Shown here in pieces: positions 1-6,535 of a DNA stretch of 22,151 nucleotides. The stretch's first letter is position 1. Every line of letters starts with the position of its first letter. The notes beneath the pieces were generated by a model, which was given only the letters and a program-made list of their open reading frames with translations, did not search any database and was not told where the DNA came from. The DNA is from Methanobacteriota archaeon (GTDB taxonomy: Archaea; Methanobacteriota; Methanobacteria; Methanobacteriales; Methanobacteriaceae), in NCBI GenBank assembly GCA_023434825.1, contig JAEYSH010000183.1, positions 1 to 22,151 on the forward strand, read 5' to 3'. Made by a program: the position numbers and the translations under genes.

Positions 1-47
1 AAAATAAGGATTTATTAATGGATATAAAAGAAGAAAAAATTAAAACA
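1..47. repeat. 47-bp direct repeat, copy 1
   Basis: Bases 1-47 are identical to bases 491-537, which lie inside the hydrolase gene to the right. The match starts at the window edge, so it may extend further left. In this copy the hydrolase reading frame (codons at 3, 6, 9...) runs straight into TGA at 48-50. From about base 46 the sequence switches to the N-terminal coding part of the hydrolase in another frame. Either a local rearrangement joined through a few shared bases (AAACA) or a chimeric contig end would look like this. Confidence 0.95.
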
Positions 48-813
48 TGAAGAAAATGGTCGTGGATTTCCAGTTATCTTAATTCATGGTCTATCTGATG
101 ATTTAAGATTATGGGATCCATTAATTCCTGAATTATCTAAATATAATCGTGTTATTGCCGTTGATTTGAGAGGTCACGGTAAATCAGAAAAACCAGAAGG
201 TCCGTACTCTATAGAACAATTTGCAGATGATATTTTAGATATACTTTCGGGTTTAGGAATATCAGAAGCACATTTTATAGGTTTATCAATGGGTGGATCT
301 ATTTTACAATATTTAGCACTATCTTATCCTCAGATGGTTAAATCCATGATTTTAATGTCAAGTTTTTGTTATGTTGATCCCTCTTTAAAAGATAAACTCA
401 TTAAACTTCGTAAATCTTTAGTTGAAGGTGGATTTGGATCGTTTTTTGATGAAATATTACCTATGGTTTTAATTCCTCAATTTATTGAAGAAAATAAGGA
501 TTTATTAATGGATATAAAAGAAGAAAAAATTAAAACAGAATCAGAAGAGGTTTTAATTAATTCCATCGACGCATGCCTAAATTTTAACCTTAAAAATGAA
601 ATTTCAAGCATTGAAACTCCAGTTTTAATAATTTCTGGTAAAGAAGATAGATTTGTGCCAGTTTACTTAGCAGAAGAAATTCATGAATCTATAAATAATT
701 CTTCAATTGAGATTATAAAAAAAACTTCCCATAATGTTCTTATCCCTCAAAATGTTCCTTTGATACTGGAAATGATTAATAAATTTTTTAGAAAAAATCA
801 ATCCTTAATTTAA
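46..813 (+). CDS. Alpha/beta hydrolase, native 5' end missing
   Basis: This is a serine hydrolase of the alpha/beta fold; its substrate cannot be read from sequence. The frame is open from base 28. Homology starts around base 46 with the oxyanion-hole strand (ILIHG, 76-90), then a DLRGHGKS loop, the nucleophile elbow GLSMGG (Ser codon 286-288), the acid in GKEDRF and the catalytic His in TSHN. The catalytic set is complete. What is missing is a start: there is no ATG, GTG or TTG between the stop at 25-27 and the motifs, and about 15 N-terminal residues usual in the family are replaced by the duplicated 47-bp segment. A TTG at 166 would remove the first strands and is unlikely to be real. The gene is either broken or cut by an assembly join. 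No close operon partner is visible. Confidence 0.8.
   Translation, partial: HEENGRGFPVILIHGLSDDLRLWDPLIPELSKYNRVIAVDLRGHGKSEKPEGPYSIEQFADDILDILSGLGISEAHFIGLSMGGSILQYLALSYPQMVKSMILMSSFCYVDPSLKDKLIKLRKSLVEGGFGSFFDEILPMVLIPQFIEENKDLLMDIKEEKIKTESEEVLINSIDACLNFNLKNEISSIETPVLIISGKEDRFVPVYLAEEIHESINNSSIEIIKKTSHNVLIPQNVPLILEMINKFFRKNQSLI
491..537. repeat. 47-bp direct repeat, copy 2 (inside hydrolase gene)
   Basis: This is the in-context copy of the repeat at 1-47. It codes for a Lys/Glu-rich segment of the cap region of the alpha/beta hydrolase, read NKDLLMDIKEEKIKT, and continues in frame through the gene. It is therefore the likely original and the copy at the window edge the derived one. Confidence 0.95.
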
Positions 814-917
814 TTTAAATTATTAAATTTTATTTCATGATATTTTAAAACCAATAACTGTTAATTTTATGTTATATGAATTATAAAATTATTAAAAAGA
901 TTTAAAGGGGAATTTCA

Positions 918-1235
918 ATGTCAGAAGATTATTTTAAAACTTTAAAGATTGTAGCAATTATTGCAGTTTTAATTGGGATTATAGCTGCTATAACATATTT
1001 TATATATGGATTTGGTTTGTTCTGGGCAACATTTGCTGCTGGAATTACAATAGGTCTTTTAATGATAATTATAATTGCGCTTCTTATTTTGTCCATTTAT
1101 TTCTGGGTCCGGACATTTCTCCTTAAAAGAGAAATAAAAAACTATAAAAATAAGTTAGAATATCTAAATATAGAATTAGCCCGTTGTAAATCCGAATTAA
1201 ATCGAAAAAGGATCCATAAATCTCAGGAGGAGTAA
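918..1235 (+). CDS. Small two-helix membrane protein with charged C-terminal coiled coil
   Basis: The family is not recognised. The 105 residues contain two hydrophobic helices (about 10-32 and 34-64) separated by a short Gly/Phe-rich turn. A basic, heptad-like tail follows (about 68-105), rich in Lys, Arg and Glu. The hairpin would anchor the protein and leave the tail in the cytoplasm by the positive-inside rule. The ATG follows a GGGG-type SD at suitable distance. It ends 4 bases before the next gene, so the two are very likely co-translated and may work together. A scaffold or membrane adaptor role is only a guess from architecture. Confidence 0.75.
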   Translation: MSEDYFKTLKIVAIIAVLIGIIAAITYFIYGFGLFWATFAAGITIGLLMIIIIALLILSIYFWVRTFLLKREIKNYKNKLEYLNIELARCKSELNRKRIHKSQEE

Positions 1236-1239
1236 TTCA

Positions 1240-1581
1240 ATGGAAAATAATGAGGTTGAAATAACTGAAAAAGATGTTATGGAACTAATGGATATTTTCA
1301 CAAGCATTCCTGTAATAATGCTAAAGGGAGCAATAAAAGGCAATATGAATGCTGTTAAAACTTTCGAAAATCAAATAGAATCCTATAAAACGAGATTATC
1401 TCCAGAGGAATTAGCTAAAATAAAAGCTGTATTGAAAATGCCCGTTTCTGAAATTCAAGCTATACTTTTGAGTGTTTATGAAAAAACAGGTAAGAAACAA
1501 TTAAAGATACTTGCAGATCCTGAATCTCAGAAATTCATTTCATTGAATCTTAAAGAGCTTGATAGAGTTTTATTTGGTTAA
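1240..1581 (+). CDS. Soluble helical protein, unknown function
   Basis: This 113-residue protein is mostly helical and charged, without membrane segments, cysteines or a motif I recognise. The start is firm: GGAGG sits nine bases before the ATG and overlaps the end of the upstream membrane-protein gene. The four-base spacing marks a two-gene unit. By its context it is probably a cytoplasmic partner of the upstream anchored coiled-coil protein; this is inference from gene order only. Confidence 0.75.
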   Translation: MENNEVEITEKDVMELMDIFTSIPVIMLKGAIKGNMNAVKTFENQIESYKTRLSPEELAKIKAVLKMPVSEIQAILLSVYEKTGKKQLKILADPESQKFISLNLKELDRVLFG

Positions 1582-1583
1582 AA

Positions 1584-1718
1584 TCAGTCATTAGATTCTT
1601 CCTCTACTTTTCTATCACACTCAGGACATAAATATTCTTTTACTTTTCCTTTTTCTTTGATCTCCTTTTCTTCTAGTATTTCTCTTTTAAACCATTGCTC
1701 ACATCTTCCACATTTCAC
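1584..1718 (-). CDS. Small zinc-ribbon protein (44 codons)
   Basis: Reading the minus strand gives a 44-residue frame with two CxxC knuckles, CGRC and CPEC, 28 residues apart, linked by a very Lys/Glu-rich segment and closed by an acidic tail. This is a typical treble-clef or zinc-ribbon spacing and unlikely in a random frame of such AT-rich DNA. The start is uncertain. GTG at 1718 is the only standard start, but the GGTGAT SD (1742-1737) lies 18 bases upstream of it and only three bases upstream of an in-frame ATA (1733-1731). It converges with the 1240-1581 gene, two bases between stops. Function unknown; nucleic-acid or protein binding is typical of such folds. Confidence 0.55.
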   Translation of the reverse strand: MKCGRCEQWFKREILEEKEIKEKGKVKEYLCPECDRKVEEESND

Positions 1719-1814
1719 ACTTTCTGTAACTATTTTATCACCCTATTTTTATTTGAATTTTATATTTCTTCTATTTTATGGATAAGCTTCAGATAAAAAT
1801 AAATAATAATGAAT

Positions 1815-1828
1815 ACTTTATATATAAT
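1815..1828 (+). promoter_or_regulatory. TATA box of the S26-like peptidase gene
   Basis: The sequence ACTTTATATATAAT matches the archaeal TATA consensus and lies about 55-65 bases before the ATG at 1881. Transcription starting about 25 bases downstream would give a leader of about 35-40 bases that includes the GGATGG-type ribosome site. Confidence 0.5.
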
Positions 1829-1880
1829 ATAATGCCATAAGAATAAGAATATATTAATTTGTTAATATTGGATGGTATAA

Positions 1881-2585
1881 ATGAAAATGAGAGCCTGGAT
1901 AATAATCGGTGCAGTGATTATAATAGCTGCTGCAGCTTCAATGGCTATTTTAATGCCTCAGCAGTCAAATATGGCAGTGACACCTCAAAATCAGACAGTG
2001 CAAAATAATGCTGTGGAGCCAAATGTGGCCAATATAACAGTTAAAACAGATGGAAAAAGCACAACAATTAATGTAACACGTGTTTCTGGCCAGGAAAAAA
2101 TCCCAGAGTCTATGATTAATGAAATGAAGAAAAAAGCGATTGCAGATGTGTTAAGTGAAAAAAGCACAGTCAAAAGTTTAAAATCTGATTTAACTGCAAT
2201 TGCAAAAAAAAATAACTATACAGTAAATGTTTCAATTAGTTCACAATTTGGAACTGATAAATTACCTTTCCCTGCGACTGTAAGCGGAACCTCGATGATT
2301 CCGACCTTAAAAGATGGACAAAATGTAATGTCTCTTAAAACCACATCATTTAAAGTTGGAGATATTGTAATAGCTTCTACTTCAACTTACGGACTTATAA
2401 TTAAACGTGTAGCATCTATAAGTAATGGTAAAGTTTACCTAAAAAGTGATAACCGTAACGTGGAAACTTATAATCAAGAAACAACTCTTCCAGATGGTGC
2501 TGTAGAAATTCAAACTTATGAAAAGACTCCATTGGATACTTGGGTTTCAAAAAAGAATGTAATAGCAGTAGTAAAGACCTACTAA
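1881..2585 (+). CDS. Membrane-anchored S26 signal-peptidase-like protein
   Basis: The 234 residues start with a short basic segment and one hydrophobic helix (about 5-25), followed by a Gln/Asn/Thr-rich linker and an alpha/beta stretch. The C-terminal half (about 128-234) has the S24/S26 peptidase pattern: SGTSMIPTL with the nucleophile Ser138, then GDIVI, then a strand with Lys175 (LIIKRV), then SDNRN resembling box E. Ser plus Lys is the dyad of bacterial signal peptidase I, whereas many archaeal enzymes have His at the second position. The catalytic domain should face outside the membrane. A housekeeping type I signal peptidase usually has the catalytic domain right after the anchor; here about 100 extra residues intervene, suggesting a specialised or regulatory protease. 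The gene appears monocistronic, with its own TATA box and T-run. Confidence 0.75.
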   Translation: MKMRAWIIIGAVIIIAAAASMAILMPQQSNMAVTPQNQTVQNNAVEPNVANITVKTDGKSTTINVTRVSGQEKIPESMINEMKKKAIADVLSEKSTVKSLKSDLTAIAKKNNYTVNVSISSQFGTDKLPFPATVSGTSMIPTLKDGQNVMSLKTTSFKVGDIVIASTSTYGLIIKRVASISNGKVYLKSDNRNVETYNQETTLPDGAVEIQTYEKTPLDTWVSKKNVIAVVKTY

Positions 2586-2613
2586 TTTTTTTTTATTTTT
2601 TAAATTTTATTTT
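2586..2613 (+). terminator. Poly-T termination region after the S26-like gene
   Basis: Directly after the stop codon come a nine-base T run, a six-base T run and two T4 tracts in succession. Archaeal polymerase terminates at such T-rich tracts on the coding strand without needing a hairpin. Confidence 0.6.
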
Positions 2614-2821
2614 AAATAATGGATTATGTTGAATATTTACGTGTTTAATGCTGATATATCATTATTTAGTATAAAAAAAAGCTTAAATAATGATTTATAC
2701 GCAGATATAGTCGATTAAATCTCTTTATTTTATACCAAAATTATTAAATATTATGTAAACATAAATAATTATAATTAAATTTAATTTTTATTATTTCATA
2801 ACTTATTTAAAAGGTGGTATA

Positions 2822-3187
2822 ATGGTTTTAAAGGGTTTAAATGTAGGTATAGATAACATAATCTTTGATAAACATACAGGTGATATAATAATTAAATTCA
2901 TGCCTCTTAGAATCTCATTAAATGATTTAAACATGCTTTCTGATGATACAACTCAAATTTTAGAAGTTAAAAGTGAAGAAAAGCTTGAAAAATATCTCTC
3001 AAGATTTGCGGCATATTACATAAAAAATAAAGTACTGGAACCGAAAGCCATACGTGATCGTGCTAAAGAATTAGGTTTAAGTCCTAAAGAACTTGAAGAA
3101 CTTGTTTGCAATAGGGTTAAAGAGATGGGTAATGTTTCATCTCTTGATATTGAAAAAGAACCTCCAGCACATGTTGATGGACAATAA
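2822..3187 (+). CDS. Unknown protein, first gene of the Nmad3 cassette
   Basis: Not recognised. The 121 residues begin with a beta-rich segment (about 1-50) and continue with a helical, charged region (about 51-110) that includes a helix-turn-helix-like stretch around AKELGLSPKELEELVCNRV. There is one cysteine and no membrane segment. The start ATG follows AAAGGTGG at good distance. It leads a same-strand cassette with only 16 bases to the next start. The helix-turn-helix resemblance could mean a DNA-binding role, but this is a weak reading. Confidence 0.75.
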   Translation: MVLKGLNVGIDNIIFDKHTGDIIIKFMPLRISLNDLNMLSDDTTQILEVKSEEKLEKYLSRFAAYYIKNKVLEPKAIRDRAKELGLSPKELEELVCNRVKEMGNVSSLDIEKEPPAHVDGQ

Positions 3188-3203
3188 ATAAAAGGTGATA
3201 TCT

Positions 3204-3509
3204 TTGTTTGATGCTATGCTCACAAAAGATGGTAAAATAGTTGCTTTAAAAGATATTAAAGAAGGAGATCCAATTAAAATTGACTTAAAAGACCTTAAAA
3301 TTGCTCGTGAAGTTGCAAATGGAAATTTTAAGTCTGAAGAAGATGGAGAGACTGCAGTAATTAAACTTCCAGAATGGCTTGCTCAAAAAAAGGGATTATC
3401 CTCTGAAATAGTTTGTATAATTAAAAAAGAAACTAAAAAAGCAGTACTTGTAAAACTAGATAATGATGAAACCTGGCTGCCAAAATCTGAAATAGAAATT
3501 GAAGTATAA
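3204..3509 (+). CDS. Small beta-rich protein, second gene of the cassette (TTG start)
   Basis: Not recognised. About 101 residues, charged, alternating strands and short helices; the C-terminal half (AVLVKLDNDETWLPKSEIEIEV) looks like a small beta-barrel edge. I place the start at TTG 3204 rather than the in-frame GTG at 3195, because that GTG lies inside the GGTGAT SD (3194-3199), which sits four bases before the TTG. Sixteen bases separate it from the gene before and thirty from the next, so the three are probably one transcript. Function unknown. Confidence 0.75.
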   Translation: MFDAMLTKDGKIVALKDIKEGDPIKIDLKDLKIAREVANGNFKSEEDGETAVIKLPEWLAQKKGLSSEIVCIIKKETKKAVLVKLDNDETWLPKSEIEIEV

Positions 3510-3539
3510 TTTTTTAATTATATTTAAATAAGGTAAATT

Positions 3540-4244
3540 ATGAAAGCAATGCTTTTAAGGGTTGGAATTGACAAAGGAACAGACGGATGTCTTTCCCCTA
3601 TTTTTGAAGATTTATCCTTTGAATATATTCCGCTATCTGAAACTGAAATAAATCTTAAAGAAAAACAGACATTCAGCGAATATATGGGTAAAAAAGGGAA
3701 ATTTTTATCTGAATATTTACCTCAAAAAGTAAAGGATCTCCCAATGCATTTAGATCCCGAATTTGAAACATTTACATATGGTGATAAAGGAACTAAATCA
3801 AAATGGCTTTTAAAATTAAAGAAGAATGATTTTTTAGTTTTTTATGCTGGTTTAACTCCTTATGGTACTCAATCTATAGATGATGCGCTCTATCTTATTG
3901 GTTATTTTAAAGTTAGTGATATTATAAATTTTGATGAACTTTCTGGAGATAAAAAGGAGAAATATTCATTAAAATATTTTAATAATGCTCATTTAAAACG
4001 GCACAATGATCTAGAGGGACTTGTAATTGCAAAAGGTTATGAAAATCAAAGTAAATTGCTGAATAAAGCTATTATTATTAGCGAGCCACGTTTAAATAAA
4101 ATTTCAAGAAGATATCATGCAGTGTCTTATGAAATGGAAAATTTATTGGGGATCAAGGGATCCATTCAACGTTCTATTCCTCCAAGAATTATTGAAGATG
4201 AGGAATGTATTAGAAATCTAATGAAGATACTGGGAATAAATTAA
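3540..4244 (+). CDS. Nmad3-like protein (nucleotide modification associated domain 3)
   Basis: The 234 residues match, as I remember the family, the Nmad3 domain along most of their length: RVGIDKGTDG near the N-terminus, an SPIF/FEYIPL segment, PMHLDPEFETFTYGD around residues 76-90, then LKKNDFLVFYAGL and ALYLIGYFKV. Nmad domains were predicted by comparative genomics in systems that make or recognise modified DNA bases; no enzymatic activity is established that I can cite. The gene closes the three-gene cassette, with an AAGGTAAATT SD before the ATG. Its stop overlaps the stop of the convergent DnaJ-type zinc-finger gene at the palindrome TTAA (4241-4244). No methylase or nuclease lies beside it, so its partner must be elsewhere or be one of the two unknown cassette proteins. 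Confidence 0.7.
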   Translation: MKAMLLRVGIDKGTDGCLSPIFEDLSFEYIPLSETEINLKEKQTFSEYMGKKGKFLSEYLPQKVKDLPMHLDPEFETFTYGDKGTKSKWLLKLKKNDFLVFYAGLTPYGTQSIDDALYLIGYFKVSDIINFDELSGDKKEKYSLKYFNNAHLKRHNDLEGLVIAKGYENQSKLLNKAIIISEPRLNKISRRYHAVSYEMENLLGIKGSIQRSIPPRIIEDEECIRNLMKILGIN

Positions 4245-4729
4245 TTTTTTGTTTTTATTTGACCTTCACCATTACAATTCTTACATATAAGTTCTCCTTT
4301 TCCTTTACAGACATCACATGTTACATAATATATTGAACTATTAGAGTATTCGGTTTTATTAAATATTTTATTTTCTTTTACTTCTATTTGCCCAGTTCCT
4401 TTACAGTTCTTGCATAAAACTGTACCGGAGCTATTACATAATGGACATTCTTTATATTCAAACTGATTTTGAACTGTTTGATTGTCTGTAACTGCATTAG
4501 CTTGATTTGGAATCTTATCACTAAGTTCTATATTGGGGATTTCCTGATTTAATGGGGATATAAAAAATATAGCGTTAACGATAATTAAAATTGTAATTAG
4601 CAAAAGAGCGCTTTTATAAGATTTTTCATGCTTTATGTAAAATTTTTTATAAGATTTTTGGTTTGATTTGTCTTTTATATAATCATTATCCTTTTTATTT
4701 AAGTCATCTTGTTTTAAATCATTTTTCAA
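4241..4729 (-). CDS. Membrane-anchored DnaJ-type zinc-finger protein
   Basis: The 162-residue protein has a highly basic N-terminal segment (1-39), one hydrophobic helix (about 40-59), an Asn/Gln-rich linker and a C-terminal cysteine domain. Four CxxCxxxG motifs stand at residues 95-102 (CPLCNSSG), 106-113 (CKNCKGTG), 138-145 (CDVCKGKG) and 149-156 (CKNCNGEG), the pattern of the central zinc region of DnaJ. There is no J domain and no client-binding domain. By the positive-inside rule the zinc domain lies outside the cell membrane. Comparable free-standing DnaJ-type fingers in plastids (BSD2, LQY1) act in protein assembly or thiol exchange; a role in secreted-protein folding is inference. The TTG start at 4729 follows a GAGGTGA SD by seven bases, and a leader inverted repeat overlaps this SD. 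Confidence 0.75.
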   Translation of the reverse strand: MKNDLKQDDLNKKDNDYIKDKSNQKSYKKFYIKHEKSYKSALLLITILIIVNAIFFISPLNQEIPNIELSDKIPNQANAVTDNQTVQNQFEYKECPLCNSSGTVLCKNCKGTGQIEVKENKIFNKTEYSNSSIYYVTCDVCKGKGELICKNCNGEGQIKTKN

Positions 4730-4740
4730 TCTTTATTCAC

Positions 4741-4768
4741 CTCAAATATTTTTAAATAATTATTTGAG
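4741..4768 (-). promoter_or_regulatory. Leader inverted repeat overlapping the SD of the zinc-finger gene
   Basis: CTCAAATA (4741-4748) and TATTTGAG (4761-4768) are exact 8-base complements, 12 bases apart. In the minus-strand transcript the 3' arm ends in GAG, the first bases of the GAGGTGA SD. Hairpin formation would partly hide the ribosome site. As DNA it could instead be an operator. Confidence 0.45.
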
Positions 4769-5228
4769 ATTTAAAATTTTTTGAATGCATAATTTATAAA
4801 TAATCAATATTTTTGCTTTAGACAGATAAATAAACGATGTAATCTTTTTTATATGCATAATATAGGCATAATATCTCATTAAAAAAGTTAAAAAGATTAT
4901 TAGCTAAATAAATCCCCTGTTTTTCATCATGATTTTTTTTATTCATCTTATTCCTCTAAATATAGTTTTTTTATTTTTATTATTTCAAAACAATTTTTCC
5001 AGTATAATATTATCACATTAATATATTGTATTATTATTAATTTATATTTTATGATTTTATTTTTATAAATTAAATCAATTTTCAGAGTTTTACTAATTAA
5101 AAATCTAAAAATTAACTTTGAATTGATTTTAAAGGTTCTATTTTTAAATGGAAATTAATTATATCTAAATTAACGCGCTGATCTGGATATTTCTCATTAT
5201 TTTATTAAATTCATATTACTAGTATTAA
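4769..5228. other. AT-rich non-coding region
   Basis: Between the divergent starts at 4729 and about 5283-5307 I see no convincing coding frame, tRNA or GC-rich structured block. The main internal pattern is GCATAATAT repeated at 4855-4863 and 4866-4874, eleven bases apart, with a partial third copy (GCATAAT, 4787-4793). The length is large for a simple divergent promoter pair. It holds the upstream regulatory DNA of the ferritin-like gene and the zinc-finger gene, and possibly an undetected small RNA. Confidence 0.4.
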
Positions 5229-5241
5229 ATTATAAATATAA
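5229..5241 (+). promoter_or_regulatory. TATA box of the ferritin-like gene
   Basis: ATTATAAATATAA fits the archaeal TATA element. A start about 25 bases downstream (around 5260) would place the GGAGGT SD (5270-5275) near the 5' end of a short leader. This supports translation starting close to 5283 rather than only at the ATG 5307. Confidence 0.45.
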
Positions 5242-5306
5242 TTTATTACATATGGAACTAAAACACTCTGGAGGTCGATATTATAGCTCAATTTAAACCC
5301 TTCCAA

Positions 5307-6518
5307 ATGGATGGAATTCCTATGGAAGAAGAATATATGAACTGGGAAGAAATGATTCAAGCTCCATATGATAAAATGGATGTAGATCCTTATACTAGAA
5401 CCCGTGTCATTTTAATGAACGGAATAGAAAACAATTCAGTATTAACATCTCATGCAATAGAGAGAATGACCAGTAATCCTGAAATAAAAAAGCAAATGGC
5501 TGAAATTCGGAGAGCCGACTCTCAGCAACAACAAACAGTGGACTGGCTCAACCCTCCGGATCAAAGCGTGCTTGAGACCACAATTGCCTACGAACAAGTT
5601 GCTGTAGACCTTACAGCAAATCTTGCAAAAAATGAACCAGATCCTTATGTAAAAAGCACATTGGATTTTGCTCTTCTTGAAGATTTTGACCATCTTTACA
5701 GGTATGGTTGCATGATGGGGATTTTAAGAAATCAGGACCCAGAACAAATAACTGGGGGAAAAACTGAAGTGAAACCAGGCCGTCCTACATGCATGGAACA
5801 CAGACATCCTGATGATTCTATGAGAAAACACTATGATAAAGATGAAGCTGAACTAAAAACAAAAATGAATTATCTTACAATTACATCAGGCGAGCAGCAA
5901 ACAGAATTATTCTATAAAACTCATGGAAACATGTGTAGCGACGATCTGGCCAGAAAGTTGTATTCAGAAATTGCAGAAATTGAAGAACAGCATGTAACTC
6001 AATATGGACTACTGGGAGATCCTAATGAGACTATGCTTGAGAAAGTTGCTATGATACAGCTTAATGAAGCATATAACTATTATTCAGCTTCTATTACTGA
6101 ACCAAATCGCAGAATAAAGCGTTTATGGGAAAAATTTGCCAAAATGGAAATAACCCACTTCAATATGGTTGCAGATTTAATTAGAAAGTATGAAGGCAGA
6201 GACATTGAAGATATCATGCAGTCAGATTCTATAAGGCCTTTAATCATGTTTGAACCAAATAAAAAGTATGTAAATAAAGTTTTGGAAGAACAAATCGATC
6301 TGGTGCCTTACAATATGGAATTTGTGCACCTTGCAGATTTACCAGATAACTGGCCTTCATTTAGATATGAAAAAATGGTTAATTCAAGTCGGATACCTTC
6401 TGAAGATGTTGTAAAAGGTCTTGATGGGGGCTTAGCAGAAAAAGAGAAAGAGGATATATATCAAAATTTGAAAAATGAATTTAGAGATAGAATAAACCGT
6501 TCAATGGCCAGTAAATAA
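5307..6518 (+). CDS. Ferritin-like diiron protein with extra N-terminal half
   Basis: Counting from ATG 5307, the 403 residues hold a canonical ferritin-like diiron set: Glu200, Glu226-x-x-His229, Glu254 and Glu281-x-x-His284, with helix-compatible 26-27 residue steps. The N-terminal half shows a similar but degenerate rhythm: Glu41, Glu66, Glu96 and Asp126-x-x-His129. It may be a decayed second bundle. Ferritin-like proteins store iron, reduce peroxides or oxidise substrates; which applies here is unknown. In a strict anaerobe oxidative-stress defence is plausible. No rubredoxin-type cysteines are present. The SD GGAGGT (5270-5275) is 31 bases before the ATG but seven before an in-frame ATA at 5283, so the true protein may have eight more residues. 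It converges with the aldo/keto reductase, with 17 bases between the genes. Confidence 0.75.
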   Translation: MDGIPMEEEYMNWEEMIQAPYDKMDVDPYTRTRVILMNGIENNSVLTSHAIERMTSNPEIKKQMAEIRRADSQQQQTVDWLNPPDQSVLETTIAYEQVAVDLTANLAKNEPDPYVKSTLDFALLEDFDHLYRYGCMMGILRNQDPEQITGGKTEVKPGRPTCMEHRHPDDSMRKHYDKDEAELKTKMNYLTITSGEQQTELFYKTHGNMCSDDLARKLYSEIAEIEEQHVTQYGLLGDPNETMLEKVAMIQLNEAYNYYSASITEPNRRIKRLWEKFAKMEITHFNMVADLIRKYEGRDIEDIMQSDSIRPLIMFEPNKKYVNKVLEEQIDLVPYNMEFVHLADLPDNWPSFRYEKMVNSSRIPSEDVVKGLDGGLAEKEKEDIYQNLKNEFRDRINRSMASK

Positions 6519-6535
6519 CTACATAAATTCATTTT

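Noticed and set aside
4735..5282. CRISPR array or tandem-repeat element in the long intergenic region
   Set aside because: There are only two 9-base repeats and a partial third, with no regular repeat-spacer structure.
5442..5693. 83-codon minus-strand frame inside the ferritin-like gene
   Set aside because: It lies wholly within a gene with clear motifs, has no SD or recognised motif, and reads as the antisense of helical coding sequence.
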